Of a DNA stretch of 64,000 bases, positions 60,001 to 64,000 are shown in pieces. The position numbers were made by a program, and so were the translations under genes. Each line of letters begins with the position of its first letter. Position 1 is the stretch's first letter. The DNA is from Delphinapterus leucas (Eukaryota; Chordata; Mammalia; Artiodactyla; Monodontidae), in NCBI RefSeq assembly GCF_002288925.2, contig NW_022098063.1, forward strand, positions 4,529,804 to 4,593,803, written 5' to 3'. The notes beneath the pieces are model-generated. The model did no database searches. It was not told the origin of the DNA and was given only the letters and a program-made list of their open reading frames with translations.

Positions 60001-62030
60001 CTTACTCCCTGCCATAGTGTAGCCTGCAGTTCAGTGGAGGTGACTGATAGGTTAAGTGAGGAGTACTGCAGTAAAATGTGTGGGTTGCTGTGCTGAGCCA
60101 TCACGTATAGTTGGGCAGGTTGCACACTGCACAACTCCAGGAAGTGTCATTCATATATCCCTTAGAAATATATAGTGCTCTATCAGGAGACACAAACCAT
60201 ACAAATAATTTAAATGTGGAAAATTTAAGAAGAAGAATTTTTACCTAGTAATGGAGATTAACTGCTAAAGGAGGGTAAAGAGATTTTTAAAGAATAACAG
60301 GAATGGCAGATATAAGACTTTAGTATTCTGATTCCTCTGAAATCAGAAGGGGCTTATAGCATGAAAATTTTTTTTCAGCAATTGTAAAGAATATTTCACT
60401 AACATCTCAAATGCAAATTAAGACTTTACATCACATATCCAAATTAAGAGGTGTCAACAGGAAATAGTGTGTCTGAGAGATTTTATTTCCCACAAGGAAA
60501 CTGACTTCAACGTGCTCATGTGTGCTAGGCCTCCAGACCAGAACTTCCTCTGGTCACAGTCAATGTCCAAACCACCACTGTGGGTGAAAGGACACAGGGA
60601 CAAGTCATATTTACAAATTAGCCTGATGTTGCTTCCAAGAGTTGTAAGATAGCTTGTATTGCGATTAGCATTTGCCCCTCACATTATATGGAACAAGTAG
60701 CTTATTTAAGAACCAGTGAAATCAGTTTGTGGTTATGTTCTATTTCACCTTTGTTTTCTGGGAAGACTTAGGGCTCATAGTTCAAGGATGGAAGTAACCA
60801 GAGGACCTTGTAGAGGATAACATGACAGCCTGTTTTTTGCAACGTGGAAGCCTCTGCACTTCATTCAGTCTTACTGTAAATGCAGTTTCCATAGGGTAAT
60901 ACTATGACTGCATCAGCGTGACCAGGAATTGGCAAGCACATCCTAGGAACAGGTGGATTGGATTGCTTAGGTAGGTATCAAGACCTGAGTCATTGTACCA
61001 GTACATTTGGTGCCTGCTGTGGTCACCAGCCCCGTTTAAATGGTAATTTCTTCCTCTACCTTCTACTCACTTATTTATCTATGTAAGCAGACGCATTACT
61101 GGACCACTGAGGCACCCCCAACCTTGAGGCTGGGAAAACCTCAAATGGCCAATCTAAAAAAAAAAAAAACAAACCCTAAAAAAAAACCAGGACCTCTCTC
61201 TCCTCCTGTTCATTTTTTCCTATTAATTCAACAAGGTATCCTGTAACAGCATCGTTGGAGCCTTCCTCCATTCCATAGGAAACAGTGTTAGCATGTACTA
61301 TTCGTTACTTGGCTGGCTGCAAGTTAATTACTCTGCTTATGGTGGGGAAAGTACAAAAAAGCATTGAATCAAGGCATGGCAGGCAGAACTTGCCCCTGTC
61401 TTTTTCCTTTTTCTCTTGTCGCAGTGTCATAACGAACTCATGGATTGCAGAAGGCTGAAGATTTGTTTGTTTTGCTTTTATCCAAAGGCAAAGCAGTGCA
61501 CTTCGGTGTTTGTATTTGTGAAATTAGAAACCATAGCTCAGACTATCAAGAGAAGGTGAGGGTTGGGAGTATATGCCCATGACTTTGCATACTGTATTTT
61601 TCTAGGTCTGTGATACATTTGTTCTTTGAAAAACAATAAACGTGATTTCATGTAGAAATTCTGAGAATAGTTTTTTTTTTTTTAAAGTAGAAGGTGAAAG
61701 ATTTATTTGATCTAAAGGGAAACCATAGTATAGTCTTGTTTTTTCAGTGTAGTGATGAGATGCCAATTCCTATAGACTTTGAGGGCACTAAACAAAAAAA
61801 GCTGACAGAATAAAGGCTAATGAAGCCCAAAAGGGAGAAAACTGCATTTGCATGTTACATGTATATATGGGTTTTCACTGGGTAAACACTGTCCAAGAGG
61901 GAACGGAAGAAAGATCACTTACAGGATAGGACACAGGAAAGTGTTTGTGAAATATTCTGGTAGCCTCCAGTGCTTGTCTGTTTGCCATTCTCAGATCTGG
62001 ATGCTTTTGCCTGATTTCCCTTTTCAAAGT
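60001..62030. other. No gene seen; single-copy-looking DNA
   Basis: About 2 kb without a recognised transposon. A-rich runs at 61156-61185 and a T run at 61671-61683 are the only simple tracts. Short open frames show no domains. Confidence 0.5.
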
Positions 62031-62035
62031 AAGGC

Positions 62036-62165
62036 TTAAAAAAACTCCAGCTTTATTGAGGTATAATTAACGTATAGTAAATCACACATATTTAAACTAC
62101 ATCATTTAATATGTTTCACATATGTATACAGCCTCACCACAGTCAAGATGTTAGATGTTTTAAGT
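62036..62165 (-). mobile_element. L1 3' terminus
   Basis: Antisense L1 3' end: 'ccagctttattgaggtataattaacgtatagtaaatcacacatatttaa', then 'acagcctcaccacagtcaagatg'. It may belong to the same element as 62575-64000, if the 62166-62570 stretch is an insertion. Confidence 0.75.
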
Positions 62166-62570
62166 GACTGAAATAAATATTAAAGGCTAAGCTGATATGT
62201 ATCAGGGAGCCTCTGAAGACCAAGTAAGTCCTGCTCAAAGCAGGGCTGGGATTTATGGAGTGAGCAGAAGAGAGGGATACATGTCCTTGTGCTGTGGCTC
62301 AGATAGAAGCCTTAGTTTTTAACTGTTGTGAATCTCACAGCTGGAATCATCAGAGATTATTCCCTTCTTGGTGCTTCTTGCTCAGGACAGTGCAATCTCA
62401 TCCACATAACTCTAAGAACAGTTCTCCTCAGAGCTATTTTTTGTAATCCTTATGCTTTGTTAGTCAATGTTTGCGGGAAGGAAGGAGTAGCAAATAAAAG
62501 TGAGGGGGAGGGAAAGGAAAGGCATTAAGGGTAAAAGCCAAGGGAATCTGAGGTCTTGCTGTCATGGTTT
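62166..62570. other. No gene seen
   Basis: Unassigned DNA between two L1 blocks of the same orientation. Confidence 0.4.
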
Positions 62571-62683
62571 AAAAAATCCTTTTACAAAGATAATTTCTGT
62601 CACCCTCAAAGTTTCCTCATGCTCTATTGTACCTCCTCCCTCCGACTTCTCCCCACAACAAGGCCATCGCTGGTCTACTTTCT

Positions 62684-62985
62684 TTTTCTTTTTTTTTTTT
62701 AAAGAAGATGTTGGGGGTAGGAGTTTATTTATTTATTTTTGCTGTGTTCGGTCTTCGTTTCTGTGCAAGGGCTTTCTCTAGTTGTGGCAAGTGGGGGCCA
62801 CTCTTCATTGCGGTGCGTGGGTCTCTCTTGTTGCGGAGCACAGGCTCCAGACACGCAGGCTCAGTAGTTGTGGCTCACAGGCCTAGTTACTCCGCGGCAT
62901 GTGGGATCCTCCCAGACCAGGGCTCAAACTCGTGTCCCCTGCATTAGCAGGCAGATTCTCAACCACTGCGCCACCAGGGAAGCCC
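62684..62985 (-). mobile_element. CHR-1-like SINE inside L1
   Basis: CHR head at the right end, A-rich tail as a T/C run at the left. A 13-bp target duplication with one mismatch, TGGTCTACTTTCT / TGATCTACTTTCT, is at 62671-62683 and 62986-62998. Confidence 0.94.
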
Positions 62986-63147
62986 TGATCTACTTTCTGT
63001 CACATACATTAGTTTGTATTTTGTAGACTTTTATGTAAATGGAATCTAACAATTTGAACTCTTTTTGTCTGTCTGCTTTCATCAGCAAAATTATTTTGAG
63101 ATTCAGCCATGTTGTTGTGTGTGTACCAATGATAGTTATTCCTTCTT

Positions 63148-63361
63148 TTTTTTTTTTTTTTTTTTTTTTGTGGTACGTGGGCCTCTCATTGTTGTGGCCT
63201 CTCCCGTTGCGGAGCACAGGCTCCGGACGCGCAGGCTCAGCGGCCATGGCTCACGGGTCCAGCCGCTCCGCGGCATGCGGGATCTTCCCGGACCAGGGCA
63301 CGAACCCATGTCCCCTGCATCAGCAGGTGGACTCTCAACCACTGCGCCACGAGGGAAGCCC
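63148..63361 (-). mobile_element. CHR-2-like SINE inside L1, well preserved
   Basis: About 214 bp with an unbroken poly(A) tail of about 22 bases (a T run ending at 63169). A perfect 14-bp target duplication, AGTTATTCCTTCTT, is at 63134-63147 and 63362-63375. CpG sites are still present (for example 'ctccggacgcgcagg' near 63221), a sign of a young copy. Open frames on both strands are read-throughs of this SINE. Confidence 0.96.
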
Positions 63362-64000
63362 AGTTATTCCTTCTTATAGCTGAATGTCATTCCCTTGTAC
63401 GGTTATATCACAGTTTGTCCATTTACCTGTTAGTGGAGTTGTGGGTTGTTTCTGCGTTTTGGTTATTACAAACAAAAACCGCTGTGAACATTTATGTACA
63501 AGTCTTTGTATGGACATAAACTTTTATTTCTCTTAGTTACATACCTAGGACTGGAATTGAAGGATAGCTGTATGTTTAAATTTAAAAAGAAAACAGTTTT
63601 AAGAAATTGCTAAACCCTTTTTGAAAGTGGTTTTGTCATTTAATATTCCCACTAGTTGTTTATGAGGGTTCTACTTTCTCTACATCTTCCTCAGCACTTT
63701 GGATGGTCAGTCTTTTTAATTTTAAAAATCCTAATATGTGAACAGTGCCACCAAATTATGGTTTTAATTTGCATTTTTCCTAATTGCTGATGACGGTGAG
63801 CATTTTTTCAGGTGGCTATTTGCCATCTTCCTTGGTGACATGTGTGTTTAAACCCTTTTTGCCTATAAAAAAAAGTGGGTTATTTGCTTTCTTGTTATTG
63901 AGTTTTGTGAGTTCTTGATCTATTCTGGATGTAAGGATTTTATCAGATATGTGATTTTCCAGTATTTTCTCCCAGTCTGTGGCTTATCGTTTTGTTCTCT

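Larger units (their letters stand above)
62575..64000 (-). mobile_element. Old L1 3' half carrying two SINEs, runs off the window
   Basis: Antisense L1 blocks lie at 62575-62683, 62999-63147 and 63376-64000. Examples are 'tatgtaaatggaatctaacaa' near 63032, 'acctaggactggaattgaagg' near 63544, and 'ttttaatttgcatttttcctaattg' near 63762. Removing the two SINEs and one copy of each target duplication leaves a continuous L1 sequence. The 5' side continues past base 64000. Confidence 0.85.

Noticed and set aside
63039..63383. Overlapping frames of 114 and 104 codons (plus) and 68-85 codons (minus)
   Set aside because: They read through a CHR-2-like SINE and its poly(A) tail; similar frames recur in the other CHR copy at 48621.
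1..64000. Bacterial or phage-type systems (operons, CRISPR arrays, defence islands)
   Set aside because: No regularly spaced repeats, no operon-like gene packing, and repeat content is entirely mammalian.

Overview
This is a stretch of mammalian nuclear DNA, almost certainly from a whale or dolphin. The evidence is the repeat content. There are eight tRNA-derived SINEs of the CHR family (cetacean-hippo-ruminant), and the L1 fragments have cetartiodactyl-type 3' ends. The ruminant-specific BovB and Bov-tA repeats were not noticed. CHR copies with intact target-site duplications fit a cetacean better than a hippo, but this is an inference from remembered consensus sequences, not from a search.

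I find no protein-coding gene, exon series, structural RNA gene, CRISPR array or operon. The longest open frames (180, 160 and 143 codons) lie in a CpG-rich patch, an unassigned GC-richer stretch and an L1 ORF2 remnant. The window reads as intergenic or deep-intronic DNA with layers of transposons of different age.

Layout. 1-11.9 kb: single-copy DNA with a hairpin, a CTAT microsatellite, MIR, MaLR-type LTRs, a palindromic DNA transposon, and L1 pieces split by CHR SINEs. 11.9-17 kb: A-rich plus-strand L1/HAL1-type remnants. 17.3-18.9 kb: a purine-rich block I cannot assign. 19.6-21.8 kb: two MLT1-type LTRs flanking about 1.2 kb of single-copy DNA. 22-28.6 kb: mostly single-copy with MIR and L2 relics. 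28.6-33.2 kb: minus-strand L1 DNA, including a long 5' part of an old L1. 33.9-37.2 kb: plus-strand L2 pieces, one split by an L1 3' end. 37.2-41.2 kb: AT-rich DNA with one MIR. 41.3-46.7 kb: a 5'-truncated L1 with a perfect 19-bp target duplication, two CHR SINEs and further old L1s. 47-53.4 kb: an L2, single-copy DNA, a CHR-2-like SINE, MER5A and MIR relics. 53.5-55.9 kb: a tail-to-tail L2 pair, the only plus-strand CHR SINE, MER8 and a 58-bp tandem duplication. 56-62 kb: the least repeat-rich part, holding a CpG-island-like patch at about 57.94-58.34 kb. 62-64 kb: a minus-strand L1 interrupted by two SINEs.

The feature most worth following up is the CpG-rich patch near 58 kb, which could be a promoter or other regulatory element. 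No convincing new coding system is visible. Repeat family names come from remembered consensus sequences; boundaries are usually good to 10-50 bases, and to the base where target duplications are given.
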